Positions 26,231 through 36,018 of a DNA stretch of 64,000 bases are shown here, in pieces. The notes under the pieces were generated by a model. The model worked only from the letters and a program-made list of their open reading frames with translations. It searched no databases and was not told the DNA's origin. Position 1 is the stretch's first letter. Every line of letters starts with the position of its first letter. The stretch is from positions 1 to 64,000 of the forward strand of contig DASZBX010000039.1 of the NCBI GenBank assembly GCA_035943635.1, given 5' to 3'. Origin of the DNA: DASZBX01 sp035943635. GTDB lineage: Bacteria; Actinomycetota; Actinomycetes; Streptomycetales; Catenulisporaceae. A program made the translations under genes and the position numbers.

Positions 26231-26563
26231 CTACGGTCGCGGATAGATCTGGTCGAGCCCGACGAGCAGAGTCCGATCGCCTGCCCGGCGGGCGTGTGCG
26301 GTCAGGTCCTCGGTGAATCCGGTCGTGCTGAAGAGGCCGAGCCTGGCCTCGGTCGCATCGTGCCCGCCGACGGTGAGAAGGTCGCGGATGTGCTCCAGGC
26401 GCTGGAGTTGCGCCATCCCGGGGCGCCGATCACGGGACTCGGCCTCGCCGAGGAAGGCGATCGGCGTACCGGCGGCGCGCGGGCGGGCGCCGCGGGCCAG
26501 CGAGATGATGTCGATCTCGTGGTCCCGGTCCCGGTCGAACACGTCGATCGGCTTGCTCAGCAT
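26231..26563 (-). pseudogene. C-terminal fragment of a DUF234-type AAA ATPase
   Basis: The 110 residues (VDVFDRDRDHEIDIISL..., IAFLGEAESRDRRPG, LQRLEHIRDLLTVGG, LGLFSTTGFTEDL, LLVGLDQIYP) match the end of DUF234 ATP-binding proteins, including the restriction-endonuclease-like D...E-x-E region. The ATPase core is missing. The DNA just upstream (26575-26615) is unusually AT-rich with two CTAG sites, consistent with a deletion junction. It is probably non-functional. Confidence 0.6.
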
Positions 26564-26838
26564 CGCTGCTCAATCTAGCTTGACTGTACTTACGCTAACT
26601 ATAAAACATCTAGCAGCGGGCCGCGCGCCGGCCGCGGACGACCCGCCCGGCGCAGCCTGATCATGCCGCCTCGCGCCCGGGACGCCGCCGGGCGGCGGCT
26701 CGACTCAGATTTCTGCCTCGCCCGGCCGCCCTGGAACTGCATGGAACGCCACTCCCGCGTCAGGCGTGCCCAGAGCTGCGGATTGCCGCGGTATTCGTGG
26801 GCTGTGTTGCACAGACGCAGGAAGTAAGGAGTCTCACT

Positions 26839-29310
26839 GTGGGGAAACCGTATAGACGGTCGCGCAAGGCGGCCGCGCGCGGGACGGCGGCGATGGTGGT
26901 CGCGGTCACCGCGGCACTGGTCGGGGCGGCCCAGCCGGCCTTCGCCATTCCGACCGACCCGGATCCGTCGGCGAATCCGTGTATTGCGAACAGCGGTTTC
27001 TCGCTGACGGCCTCGCGCGGGTCGGTGGTCTGGGGGCAGTCGATCGGGCTGACCGGCACGATGAACCTGGCCGCGGGCTGCTCGATCCTGCCGGGTGCCA
27101 CGTTCATCCAGTTCGTCGACGGGCAGTCCGGGATGAACTACAACGAGCCGGTCAGCTTCGACCAGAGCACGGTGACCCCGCCGGGCACCGGGCGCTACGA
27201 CCTGGTCGTGATCAACAGCGGGCAGGTGTACCACGTGGCGTCGGCGTCGGTGGCGGTCACGTACCCGACCGTCGCCGGCCACCCGTTCGCCCGGATCACG
27301 CCGGGCGACCCGGACGAGGCGGTGACCCTCGAACAGGCCGCCCAGGTGACCAACGCGCGGGTGTTCATCCAGGGCGACGTGAACCTGGACATGAGTCAGA
27401 TCTCTACCATCCCGGTTGCCCCGGGCGTGCAGATCATCGGCGAGCGCGACGAGGCGCACCCCAACGGCCCGCGGGTGTTCACCACCTCGTACCCGAAGCC
27501 GATGCTCCAGGTCGGCAACCCCGGCAACCGGCCGTCTGACAACGTGCGGATCACCGGCATCCGGTTCGACGGGATGGAACCGTCAGACCCCTGTGACAGC
27601 GCCGGCACCCCGGACGCGGACGGGATCGACGTCTACGCCAGCACCGGCGTGCAGATCGACCACGACGAGTTCTACGGCTGGCGCGGATCCGCGGTCGACG
27701 TCATGGACAGCGACGACTCGACCAGCGACACGACCAAAGACCGGCTCAACCCGGTCGAGGGCAAGAACGGCGTCTGGATCCACGACAACTCCATGCACGA
27801 CAACCAGCACCCCACGGTGTGCAGCGACGTGGACCCGTTCGCCTCGGACGGGCACGGCGCCGGCTACGGCATCGACGACTCGCACGGCGGGTTCTCCTAC
27901 ATCCAGGGCAACGTGTTCGACAGCAACCGGCACTCGGTCGCCGGCGGCGCCCAGGACGGCTCCGGCTACATCCTCACCGGGAACATGTTCTTCAATCCCG
28001 GCGTGGACAGCGTGAAGGTGGTCACGAACTACAACCACCAGATCGACATGCACGGCTCAGACAGCTGCGACAGCCTTCTGTCGTTCACGTTCGAGCACTT
28101 CAACTGCGGAACGGGCGGCCTGTACATGGAGGTCGCGAACAACGTCGTCGTGGGCAACGCGGCGACCGCGATCCAACTGCGCGGACAGCCGTCCAACGTC
28201 GACACCCCCACGCCCGGCGTGTCGAACAACTACGGCATGTACGTGCACGACAATGTGTTCAACGCCAGTGAGGGCCAGGCGCTGAACCAGACTCAGGACT
28301 CGAACGGACTGGTCGTCGGCTCGGGCAACACGTTCAACCCGACCGCCCTCCAGGCCACGTTCACGACCGCGTTCGAGGACCCGTCGTCGACCGGAACGGT
28401 CTGCGACTTCGACGGCGACGGGAAGGCGGACGAGTTCCGCGACGTCGCGGGCGTGTTCTGGTACTACTCCAGCCTGTTCGGCCGCTGGGAGTATCTGACC
28501 ACGAACAACGTCTCGCCCACCGGCCTGACCTTCGGCGACGTCAACGGCGACGGCCTGTGCGACGTGTCGAACGCCACGGGCGTCGTCTTCCGGACGCCGC
28601 CGGTGTTCGAGACCTTCTCGCTGCCGGCCACGGTGCCGAACGCCATCGGGACGACCCAGGCCGCCGCGGCCGACGCGATCGCCCTGGCCGGCCTGCAGGT
28701 CGGCACCATCACCAAGGTGACCAGCCTGAGCCCGGCGGGCACCGTGCTCGGCCAGAGCCTGATTGCCGGTTCCAGCGTGCAGGCCGGTTCGACGGTCTCC
28801 CTGACCGTGTCGGGCGGCGGCGTGCAGCTGCCGAACGTCACGGGCCTGACCGAGGCCGAGGCCCGCGCCGCGCTCGCCGCCGCGGGACTCGCCGTCGGCG
28901 CGGTCACGCACGACAACAACGCGGCGCCGACCGGCACCGTCTACACCGAGAGCCCGGCCCCGGGAACCGGCGTGCTCGTACTGCCCGGCGCGACGGTGAC
29001 CTTCGGCGTCTCGCTCGGACCGCTGGTGCTCGTGCCCAACCTGCTCAGTGACACCGCGGCCCAGGCCAACCGGGCCATCTCCGGTGCCGGGCTGGAGGTC
29101 GGCACCGTCTCCAGCACGCCGAACTGCATCGACCCGGGCTCCGTGCAGACGCAGAACCCGGGCGGCGGCGTGTGGGTCACCGCCGGAACGTCGGTGAGCT
29201 ACTCGCTGTCCACCTGCTCCGGCGGCGGCGGAGGCGGCGGAGGCGGCGGCGGAGGTGGCGGAGGCGGCGGCGGAGGTGGTGGCGGCAAGCCGCCGATCCT
29301 GCCCAAATAA
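26839..29310 (+). CDS. Secreted beta-helix protein with three PASTA repeats and poly-glycine tail
   Basis: This 823-residue exported protein starts at GTG 26839, with AAGGAG 7 bases upstream. A twin-Arg-like signal peptide (RRSRKAAARG...PAFA-IP) is followed by an Ig-like domain (about 45-130). A right-handed beta-helix (about 150-500) is of the pectate-lyase/NosD type and carries many NxF/DN turns. A short FG-GAP/VCBS-like segment follows (CDFDGDGKADEFRD and FGDVNGDGLCDV). Three PASTA domains (VPNAIGTTQAAAADAI, LPNVTGLTEAEARAAL, VPNLLSDTAAQANRAI) then lead to a run of more than 20 glycines and KPPILPK. PASTA domains usually bind peptidoglycan on Ser/Thr kinases or PBPs. Here they may tether a polysaccharide-acting helix to the wall. 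Confidence 0.8.
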   Translation: MGKPYRRSRKAAARGTAAMVVAVTAALVGAAQPAFAIPTDPDPSANPCIANSGFSLTASRGSVVWGQSIGLTGTMNLAAGCSILPGATFIQFVDGQSGMNYNEPVSFDQSTVTPPGTGRYDLVVINSGQVYHVASASVAVTYPTVAGHPFARITPGDPDEAVTLEQAAQVTNARVFIQGDVNLDMSQISTIPVAPGVQIIGERDEAHPNGPRVFTTSYPKPMLQVGNPGNRPSDNVRITGIRFDGMEPSDPCDSAGTPDADGIDVYASTGVQIDHDEFYGWRGSAVDVMDSDDSTSDTTKDRLNPVEGKNGVWIHDNSMHDNQHPTVCSDVDPFASDGHGAGYGIDDSHGGFSYIQGNVFDSNRHSVAGGAQDGSGYILTGNMFFNPGVDSVKVVTNYNHQIDMHGSDSCDSLLSFTFEHFNCGTGGLYMEVANNVVVGNAATAIQLRGQPSNVDTPTPGVSNNYGMYVHDNVFNASEGQALNQTQDSNGLVVGSGNTFNPTALQATFTTAFEDPSSTGTVCDFDGDGKADEFRDVAGVFWYYSSLFGRWEYLTTNNVSPTGLTFGDVNGDGLCDVSNATGVVFRTPPVFETFSLPATVPNAIGTTQAAAADAIALAGLQVGTITKVTSLSPAGTVLGQSLIAGSSVQAGSTVSLTVSGGGVQLPNVTGLTEAEARAALAAAGLAVGAVTHDNNAAPTGTVYTESPAPGTGVLVLPGATVTFGVSLGPLVLVPNLLSDTAAQANRAISGAGLEVGTVSSTPNCIDPGSVQTQNPGGGVWVTAGTSVSYSLSTCSGGGGGGGGGGGGGGGGGGGGGGKPPILPK

Positions 29311-29339
29311 GCCGTCCTGCTGAACTCGGAAGAGGACTA

Positions 29340-29390
29340 GGGCGCGTATCTCCCGCGAGTGCGAATCGCATTCGGGGGAGATACGCGCCC
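29340..29390. terminator. Strong bidirectional terminator hairpin
   Basis: GGGCGCGTATCTCCC (29340-29354) pairs perfectly with 29376-29390, and the stem continues inward with GAGTGCG/CGCATTC. It lies between the convergent PASTA-protein gene and leuS. The other 200 bp before leuS show nothing. Confidence 0.8.
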
Positions 29391-29587
29391 GGCTTCGGAA
29401 GATATGCGCAGACCGATGCGCGCAGCTTATTCGCTAGGGGCGGATGTCGCGGCGATATCCGAATGGGCGGGGCTAAGAATGATGGATTGCACCGCCACGG
29501 GTAATGATTGTTGAATATTCGGCTTCATCGTGTGCTGCAACAAGCGAAAAAGCTCTGGTAATAGCCACGCGCCCGTCAGAACCCGGG

Positions 29588-32119
29588 CTATTTGAGCACG
29601 AAGCTGACCAGCCGTGGTTCGCCATCCCTGCCGCGGACGACGATCACCCGCTGAGAGCCGCCGTCCGGCACCCGATTGGCCAGGGAGGGTGGCGGGTTAT
29701 CGGCCAGGGACTGCCGGATCTCGTCGTCGTCGGCGTCCACCGGGACCACGAGCTTGCCGACCACCTTGCCGTTGAGCTGCACCACGATCTCGGCCGAGGA
29801 GCGGACCAGGTCGGCCGGGTCGGGCTCCGGCACCCACGGCTGACGGAACAGGCTCTCGTCCGCTCCGGTCACCTGCCGCCACAGGGTGTCGGCCAAGTGC
29901 GGGGCGAACAGGCTCAACATCTTCAGATACGACTGGTAGGCGTAACCGAGGATGGCGGCCCGCTCCAGCGACTCGCCCACCTCGCGGCTGCGCGCCCGCA
30001 GCAGTGCGGCCGTGCTGTGCAGGTGCGAGATGGCCGTGTGGAACGAGCGCTTCTCGTCGACCGAGACGGCCACCTCGGCGGCCGTGCCGGCGATCTCGTA
30101 GACGAAGCTCTTGCCCCAGGCGTCCGTCGCGGCCGGCGGCACGTTCTGCACGGTCCGCGGCAGCACCTCGCGCAGCCCGGTGCCGAAACCGTAGAACTTC
30201 GCCAGGAACCGGTGCTTGGCCTGCAGGCCCACGTCGTCCCACTCGCGATCCTTCTCGAACGGAGTGTCCGAGAGCACGTACATCCGCAGCGTGTCGGCGC
30301 CGTACTCCGCGAACACCTCCTCGGGGCTGATCGTGTTGCCCTTGCTCTTGCTCATCTTGCTGCCGCCGAGCTTGACCATGCCGTTGTCCAGGAAGTTGAC
30401 GACGGGCTCACGCACAGGGGTCAGGCCGATGGAGTGCAGGAAGTGCGACAGGTAGCGGAAGTAGATCATGTGCTGGGTCGCGTGCTCCAGGCCGCCGACG
30501 TAGTAGTCGATCGGCATCCAGGAGTTCGCCCGCTGCACCGGCCAGGCCTCGCCGTCGCCGGCCGCCAGGAACCTCCACGCGTACCAGGCGGAGTCCATGA
30601 AGGTGTCCATGGTGTCCACCTCGCGCTCGACCCGCTCGCCGTCCGGCAGCGTGACCACCGAGAAGGACTCGGAGGTGGCCAGCGGCGAGCGCACCCCGGT
30701 GGCCTGGAAGTCGATGTCCCGGGGCAGCCGGACCGGCAGGTCCTGCTCGGGGACGGGCTCCCAGGTGCCGTCGGCCCGCCGCAGCATCGGGATCGGGCAG
30801 CCCCAGTAGCGCTGCCGGCCGATCGACCAGTCCCGCAGCCGGAAGCGCACCTTGCGGCGGCCGACGCCCTGCTCCTGCATCGCGTCGATGATCGCGGTGA
30901 TCGCGTCCGTGCTCTTCATGCCGTCGAACGGACCCGAGTCGCGCATCGTGCCCGGCTGCGTGTGCGCCGCGGTCAACTCGGCGCCGGCCGGGGCCGCGCC
31001 GTCGAAGATCACCTGCTTGACCGGCAGGCCGTGCAAGACGGCGAAGTCGAAGTCGCGCTGGTCGTGAGCGGGCACATTCATGATCGCCCCGGTTCCGTAC
31101 GAACCGATCACGTAGCCGCTGACCCACACCGGGACCTGGTCGCCGGTCAGCGGGTTGATCGCGGTGATCCCGGTCGCCACGCCCATCTTGTCGTCCGTCT
31201 GCCGGTCGACCTCGGACTGCCGCAACACCTGCGCCACGTAGGCGTCCACGGCGGGACGCGCCTGCGCCGAGGTCAGGGCGGCCAGGTCGGGGTGCTCCGG
31301 CGCGATGGTGAGCGAGGTGACGCCGAAGACGGTGTCCGGCCGGGTGGTGAAGACCGTGATCACCGATCCGGTCTCCGGCACGGTGAAGTCGATCTCGGCG
31401 CCCTCGGACCGGCCGATCCAGTACCGCTGGGCGTTCACCGCGCGGCTCGACCAGCCCTCCAACTCGTCCAGCCCGTCGTACAGGGCCTGGGCGTAGTCGG
31501 TGATCCGCAGGCACCACTGCTCCATCTTGCGCCGCTCGATCAGCGCGCCGCTGCGCCAGCCCCGGCCGTCGATGACCTGCTCGTTCGCCAGTACGGTCTT
31601 GTCCTCGGGGTCCCAGTTCACCCAGGACTGGGCCCGGTACGCCTGGCCGTGCTGGTACAGCTTCAGGAACAGCCACTGCGTCCACTTGTAGAACTCGGGC
31701 GAGGAGGTGTTCAGCTCCCGGCTCAGGTCGAAGGAGAACCCGGCCCGGCCGATCTGGTCGCGCATGACCTCGATGTTGGCGGCGGTCCAGTCGGCCGGGT
31801 GGACGCCGTTCTTGATCGCCGCGTTCTCGGCCGGCAGGCCGAACGCGTCCCAGCCGAGCGGGTTGAGCACCTCCTGGCCCTTGAACCGGCCCAGCCGGGC
31901 GACCGCGTCGGCGATCGAATACACCATCACGTGGCCCAGATGCGCTTTTCCCGAGGGATAGGGGAACATTCCCAGGACATACCGGCGAGGCTTCGGAGAA
32001 TCGTCGAGCCGCGCCTGGTCGACTCCTTCTGCCGCCCAGAGTTCGCGAATGGCCGATTCGAGATCGCCGACGATCTCGGAGTAGGGCGCGGCGCCGGAGC
32101 GGGGGGATTCTTCGACCAT
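29588..32119 (-). CDS. leuS: Leucyl-tRNA synthetase
   Basis: The class-I synthetase charges tRNA-Leu. It has the HIGH-type motif YPSGKAHLGHVMVY near residue 52, GWDAFGLPAENAA and the CP1 editing domain with TTRPDTVFGVTSL and GTGAIMNVPAHDQRD. The KMSKS loop (GGSKMSKSKGN), an anticodon-binding helix bundle and the C-terminal VQLNGKVVGKLVV domain follow. ATG 32119 is chosen because GGAGG lies 8 bases upstream. At 843 residues it is shorter than the roughly 950-residue LeuRS I expect for actinomycetes and looks more like the compact bacterial form. It could be a second, acquired LeuRS. It is divergent from fbiC. Confidence 0.93.
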   Translation of the reverse strand: MVEESPRSGAAPYSEIVGDLESAIRELWAAEGVDQARLDDSPKPRRYVLGMFPYPSGKAHLGHVMVYSIADAVARLGRFKGQEVLNPLGWDAFGLPAENAAIKNGVHPADWTAANIEVMRDQIGRAGFSFDLSRELNTSSPEFYKWTQWLFLKLYQHGQAYRAQSWVNWDPEDKTVLANEQVIDGRGWRSGALIERRKMEQWCLRITDYAQALYDGLDELEGWSSRAVNAQRYWIGRSEGAEIDFTVPETGSVITVFTTRPDTVFGVTSLTIAPEHPDLAALTSAQARPAVDAYVAQVLRQSEVDRQTDDKMGVATGITAINPLTGDQVPVWVSGYVIGSYGTGAIMNVPAHDQRDFDFAVLHGLPVKQVIFDGAAPAGAELTAAHTQPGTMRDSGPFDGMKSTDAITAIIDAMQEQGVGRRKVRFRLRDWSIGRQRYWGCPIPMLRRADGTWEPVPEQDLPVRLPRDIDFQATGVRSPLATSESFSVVTLPDGERVEREVDTMDTFMDSAWYAWRFLAAGDGEAWPVQRANSWMPIDYYVGGLEHATQHMIYFRYLSHFLHSIGLTPVREPVVNFLDNGMVKLGGSKMSKSKGNTISPEEVFAEYGADTLRMYVLSDTPFEKDREWDDVGLQAKHRFLAKFYGFGTGLREVLPRTVQNVPPAATDAWGKSFVYEIAGTAAEVAVSVDEKRSFHTAISHLHSTAALLRARSREVGESLERAAILGYAYQSYLKMLSLFAPHLADTLWRQVTGADESLFRQPWVPEPDPADLVRSSAEIVVQLNGKVVGKLVVPVDADDDEIRQSLADNPPPSLANRVPDGGSQRVIVVRGRDGEPRLVSFVLK

Positions 32120-32390
32120 GTCGGAAGCCTCCAACGTCGATTCTCATGTCCATATCCTGCGAATGATGTTATCATGCGGGCGCCATTCACCTCGGGGAAT
32201 TTCCGGGGGTGCGTCGCAGAGTCGTGATACCGGCCCGAACCGCACCGGACGGCCGACCGGCGGCGGGGCGCGACCCCCGCCACCCGGGGTGCGTTTTGCG
32301 GCAATGGGAAGATGTGAGCCGGGCAATGCGGTTGCGTATTACATCGACGTCCCTCGAAGACGCGCGACCGGAACTTAGGCGGAGGCAACA

Positions 32391-35096
32391 GTGGCGGCAC
32401 AGGCTGGTTCGGATCTCGCGCAGACGGCGCAGGCTCAGGAGACTGTGAACAGTACGACGAGTGCGAAGAACGCGACGGATGCGACCGTGACCTCGAACTC
32501 GATGCGCCGGGCGCTGCACCGGGCCGAGACGGGCGTGGCCCTGGACCTCGGCGAGGCCGAGGTGCTGCTCCAGGCGCGCGGCGCGGACCTGGACCGGCTG
32601 CGGTCGGTCGCCGCCCGGATCCGGGACGCCGGATTGGCGGACGCGGGCCGCCCGGGCGTGCTGACCTACTCCAAGAAGGTCTTCATCCCGCTCACCCGGC
32701 TCTGCCGCGACCGGTGCCACTACTGCACCTTCGTCACCGTCCCGGGCAAGCTGCGGGCCGAGGGCCACGGGCTCTACCTCTCACCCGACGAGGTCCTGGC
32801 GATCGCCCGCGAGGGCGCCGCGACGGGCTGCAAGGAGGCCCTGTTCACGCTCGGCGACCGACCCGAGGAGCGCTGGCCCGAGGCCCGCGAGTGGCTCGAC
32901 GCGCACGGATATGACGACACCCTCGCCTACGTGCGCGCCATGTCGATCCGCGTGCTGGAGGAGACCGGCCTGCTGCCGCACCTGAACCCCGGCGTGCTCA
33001 GCTGGTCCGACTTCCAGCGGCTCAAGCCGGTCGCCCCCTCCATGGGCATGATGCTGGAGACCACCGCGACCCGCCTGTGGTCCGAGCCGGGCGGCCCGCA
33101 CTACGGCTCGCCGGACAAGGAGCCGGCCGTCCGGCTGCGTGTGCTCGAAGACGCCGGACGGTCGAACGTGCCGTTCACCACCGGCATCCTGATCGGCATC
33201 GGCGAGACCTACGCCGAACGGGCCGACTCGCTCTTCGCCATCCGCCGGGTCGCCCGGCAGTACCAGGGCATCCAGGAAGTGATCGTGCAGAACTTCCGGG
33301 CCAAGCCGGACACCGCGATGCGGGCCGCCCCGGACGCCGAGCTGGCGGAGCTGGCCGCGACCATCGCGGTGGCCCGGCTGATCCTCGGCCCGGCCGCCCG
33401 GATCCAGGCCCCGCCGAACCTGGTCGACGCCGAGTACGCCCTGATCATCGGCTCCGGCATCGACGACTGGGGCGGGGTCTCCCCGCTCACCCCGGACCAC
33501 GTCAACCCGGAGCGTCCCTGGCCGCAGCTGGACGACCTGGCCGAGCGCTGCACCGAGTCCGGCTTCGAGCTGCGCGAGCGGCTGACCGTGTACCCCGAGT
33601 ACATCCGGCGCGGCGAGCCCTGGCTCGACCCCCGGCTGCGCTCGCACCTGGCCGCCCTGGCCGACCCGGACTCCGGGCTCGCGATCGAGGACGCGCAGGT
33701 GGTCGGCCGGCCCTGGCAGGAGGCCGACGTGCAGGACGTGCTGTCCGCCGTCGGCCGCACCGACCTGCACACCCGGATCGACGCCGAGGGCCGGACCGAG
33801 GACCGGCGCGGCGACTTCGACGCGGTCTACGGCGACTGGGACGAGCTGCGGCTGACCGTGCCCAGCGCCGGCACCCCCGGGGCCGCGCCGCCGGTCCGCC
33901 CGGCCGCGACCCGGCTGGACCCGGAGATCCGGGCCGCGCTGTCGGTCGCCGCGGCCGACCCGACCGCGCTCACCGACGACCAGGCCCTGGCCCTGTTCGA
34001 GGCGGACGGGCCCGCCCTGGACGAGCTGTGCCGGATCGCCGACGCGGTGCGCCGGGACACGGTCGGCGACGAGGTCACCTACCTGATCACCCGGAACATC
34101 AACTTCACCAACGTCTGCTACACCGGCTGCCGCTTCTGCGCCTTCGCCCAGCGCCGCACCGACGCCGACGCCTACACCCTCTCGCTCAGCCAGGTCGCCG
34201 ACCGGGCCGCCCAGGCCTGGGACGTCGGGGCGACCGAGGTCTGCATGCAGGGCGGCATCCACCCGGACCTGCCCGGCACCACCTACTTCGACATCGCCCG
34301 CGCGGTCAAGGAGCGCGTCCCGGGCATGCACGTGCACGCGTTCTCGCCGATGGAGGTCTCCAACGGCGCCGCCCGCACCGGCCTGTCCCTGCGCGAGTGG
34401 CTGACCCGGGCCAAGGAGGCCGGCCTGGACACCATCCCGGGCACCGCCGCCGAGATCCTGGACGACGAGGTCCGCTGGGTGCTGACCAAGGGCAAACTGC
34501 CCGCGGCCACCTGGGTGGAGGTGGTCGAGACCGCGCACAGCCTCGGCATCCGCTCCTCCTCCACCATGATGTACGGGCACGTGGACCAGCCCCGGCACTG
34601 GCTCGGCCACCTGCGCCTGCTCGCGACCATGCAGCGGCGCAACCTGGAGCGCGGGTACGCCGGCTTCACCGAGTTCGTCACCCTCCCGTTCATCCACACC
34701 AACGCCCCGGTCTACCTGGCCGGGATCGCCCGCCCGGGGCCGACCGTGCGGGAGAACCGGGCGGTCACCGCGATGGCCCGGCTGCTGCTGCACCCGGTGA
34801 TCCCGAACATCCAGACCAGCTGGGTCAAGCTCGGCCCGGCCGGGGCGGCCGAGATGCTGCGCTCCGGGGCCAACGACCTGGGCGGGACCCTGATGGAGGA
34901 GACCATCTCGCGGATGGCCGGCTCGGCCTACGGCTCCTACAAGTCGGTCCGCGACCTGCGCGCCATCGCCACCGCGGCCGGCCGCCCGCACCGCCAGCGC
35001 AACACCACCTACGGGCCGGTCTCGGCCGAGCGGGTGGCAGTAGGGGAACAGTTCGACGGCAACCTTCCGCAACTGCTGCCAATCGTGGAAAGCTGA
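32391..35096 (+). CDS. fbiC: FO synthase (fused CofG/CofH), F420 biosynthesis
   Basis: FbiC makes the deazaflavin chromophore FO of cofactor F420 from tyrosine and a ribityl-pyrimidine. The 901 residues hold two radical-SAM barrels. The CofG half has Cys105-x3-Cys109-x2-Cys112 (CRDRCHYC). The CofH half has Cys576-x3-Cys580-x2-Cys583 (CYTGCRFC). Each cluster would bind a 4Fe-4S centre. The first 35 residues are a non-conserved tail. GTG 32391 has GGAGG 5 bases upstream. The fused form is typical of actinobacteria. It is 5 bp from the DUF1028 gene, so they are probably co-transcribed. Confidence 0.96.
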   Translation: MAAQAGSDLAQTAQAQETVNSTTSAKNATDATVTSNSMRRALHRAETGVALDLGEAEVLLQARGADLDRLRSVAARIRDAGLADAGRPGVLTYSKKVFIPLTRLCRDRCHYCTFVTVPGKLRAEGHGLYLSPDEVLAIAREGAATGCKEALFTLGDRPEERWPEAREWLDAHGYDDTLAYVRAMSIRVLEETGLLPHLNPGVLSWSDFQRLKPVAPSMGMMLETTATRLWSEPGGPHYGSPDKEPAVRLRVLEDAGRSNVPFTTGILIGIGETYAERADSLFAIRRVARQYQGIQEVIVQNFRAKPDTAMRAAPDAELAELAATIAVARLILGPAARIQAPPNLVDAEYALIIGSGIDDWGGVSPLTPDHVNPERPWPQLDDLAERCTESGFELRERLTVYPEYIRRGEPWLDPRLRSHLAALADPDSGLAIEDAQVVGRPWQEADVQDVLSAVGRTDLHTRIDAEGRTEDRRGDFDAVYGDWDELRLTVPSAGTPGAAPPVRPAATRLDPEIRAALSVAAADPTALTDDQALALFEADGPALDELCRIADAVRRDTVGDEVTYLITRNINFTNVCYTGCRFCAFAQRRTDADAYTLSLSQVADRAAQAWDVGATEVCMQGGIHPDLPGTTYFDIARAVKERVPGMHVHAFSPMEVSNGAARTGLSLREWLTRAKEAGLDTIPGTAAEILDDEVRWVLTKGKLPAATWVEVVETAHSLGIRSSSTMMYGHVDQPRHWLGHLRLLATMQRRNLERGYAGFTEFVTLPFIHTNAPVYLAGIARPGPTVRENRAVTAMARLLLHPVIPNIQTSWVKLGPAGAAEMLRSGANDLGGTLMEETISRMAGSAYGSYKSVRDLRAIATAAGRPHRQRNTTYGPVSAERVAVGEQFDGNLPQLLPIVES

Positions 35097-35101
35097 CCGC
35101 C

Positions 35102-35944
35102 ATGACTTTCTCGATAGTGGCCCGCAGTGAGGACGGCACGCATCTCGGGGTGGCCGTCGCGTCCAAGTTCCTCGCCGTGGGCGCGGCGGTCCCGGCCGCC
35201 CGGGCCGGTCACGGCGCGCTGGCCACCCAGGCCTGGGCGAACCTGGGCTACAAGGCCGAGGGGCTGACCCTGCTGGCCGACGGGCTCGACGCGCACGCCA
35301 CCATCGACGCACTGATCGCCGGCGACGACATGCGCGAGCACCGGCAGGTCGGCGTGGTCGACGCGCACGGCAACTCCGAGACCTACACCGGCCCGCAGTG
35401 CATGGAGTGGGCCGGCGGGCTGAGCCGGCCGGGCTACGCGATCCAGGGCAACATACTGACCGGCGAGGAGGTCGTGACCGCGATCGAGACCGCCTGGCTG
35501 GCCACCGACCGGAGCCAGCCGTTCTCCCGCCGGCTGCTGGCCGCCCTGGCCGCCGGGGACGCGGCCGGCGGGGACAGCCGCGGCCGGCAGAGCGCGGCGC
35601 TGTACGTGGTCACCCCCGGCGGCGGCTACGGCGGCGGCACGGACGTGCAGGTGGACCTGCGGGTCGACGACCACGCCGCCCCGATCCCGGAGCTCGAGCG
35701 CCTGCTCGGCCTGCACGACCTGCTCTTCGGCGAGCCCGACCCGGACGCCTTGCTGGACCTGTCCGGCGAGCTGCTGACCGAGGTGCGCGACCGGCTGGCC
35801 GCCCAGGGCTTCCCCTCCGCGGACGACTCGGTCGCGGCGGCCGAGACCGCGCTGGCGCGCTGGGCCGGCCGGGAGAACCTCGAAGAGCGCATCGTCGAGG
35901 GCAAGCTCGACCCGGTGGTCCTGGACTACATGCGCAGCATGTGA
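35102..35944 (+). CDS. DUF1028 protein (Ntn-hydrolase-like)
   Basis: The 280-residue protein begins MTFSIVARSEDGTHLGVAVASKFLAVGAAVPAARAG, the conserved DUF1028 opening. Family members fold like N-terminal nucleophile hydrolases, and a Thr/Ser near the start may be exposed after processing. GYAIQGNILTG and QSAALYVV follow, and the C-terminal 80 residues form a helical peptidoglycan-binding-like extension. ATG 35102 is 5 bp after the fbiC stop. The biochemical role is unknown. Confidence 0.85.
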   Translation: MTFSIVARSEDGTHLGVAVASKFLAVGAAVPAARAGHGALATQAWANLGYKAEGLTLLADGLDAHATIDALIAGDDMREHRQVGVVDAHGNSETYTGPQCMEWAGGLSRPGYAIQGNILTGEEVVTAIETAWLATDRSQPFSRRLLAALAAGDAAGGDSRGRQSAALYVVTPGGGYGGGTDVQVDLRVDDHAAPIPELERLLGLHDLLFGEPDPDALLDLSGELLTEVRDRLAAQGFPSADDSVAAAETALARWAGRENLEERIVEGKLDPVVLDYMRSM

Positions 35945-35967
35945 AGTAGAGTGCTGATCTAATAGTG

Positions 35968-35997
35968 AGGCCGGGAAGGGGTGTCCCTTCCCGGCCT
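35968..35997 (+). terminator. Intrinsic terminator after the fbiC operon
   Basis: A 13-bp perfect stem (AGGCCGGGAAGGG with its complement) surrounds a GTGT loop and is followed by T-rich sequence. It lies 23 bases after the DUF1028 stop and may also serve the convergent SPFH gene. Confidence 0.85.
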
Positions 35998-36018
35998 TGC
36001 TGCTTGCTGTTACAACTC

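Noticed and set aside
26580..26605. TTGACT/TATAAA promoter
   Set aside because: The spacing is only 14 bp, and no gene starts at a suitable distance on that strand.
32135..32390. Possible T-box leader of leuS (GGGTGGCG-like string on the minus strand)
   Set aside because: The string is followed by a run of Gs rather than the conserved ACCGCG, and the specifier base would not match tRNA-Leu. No stem I with a Leu codon was found.
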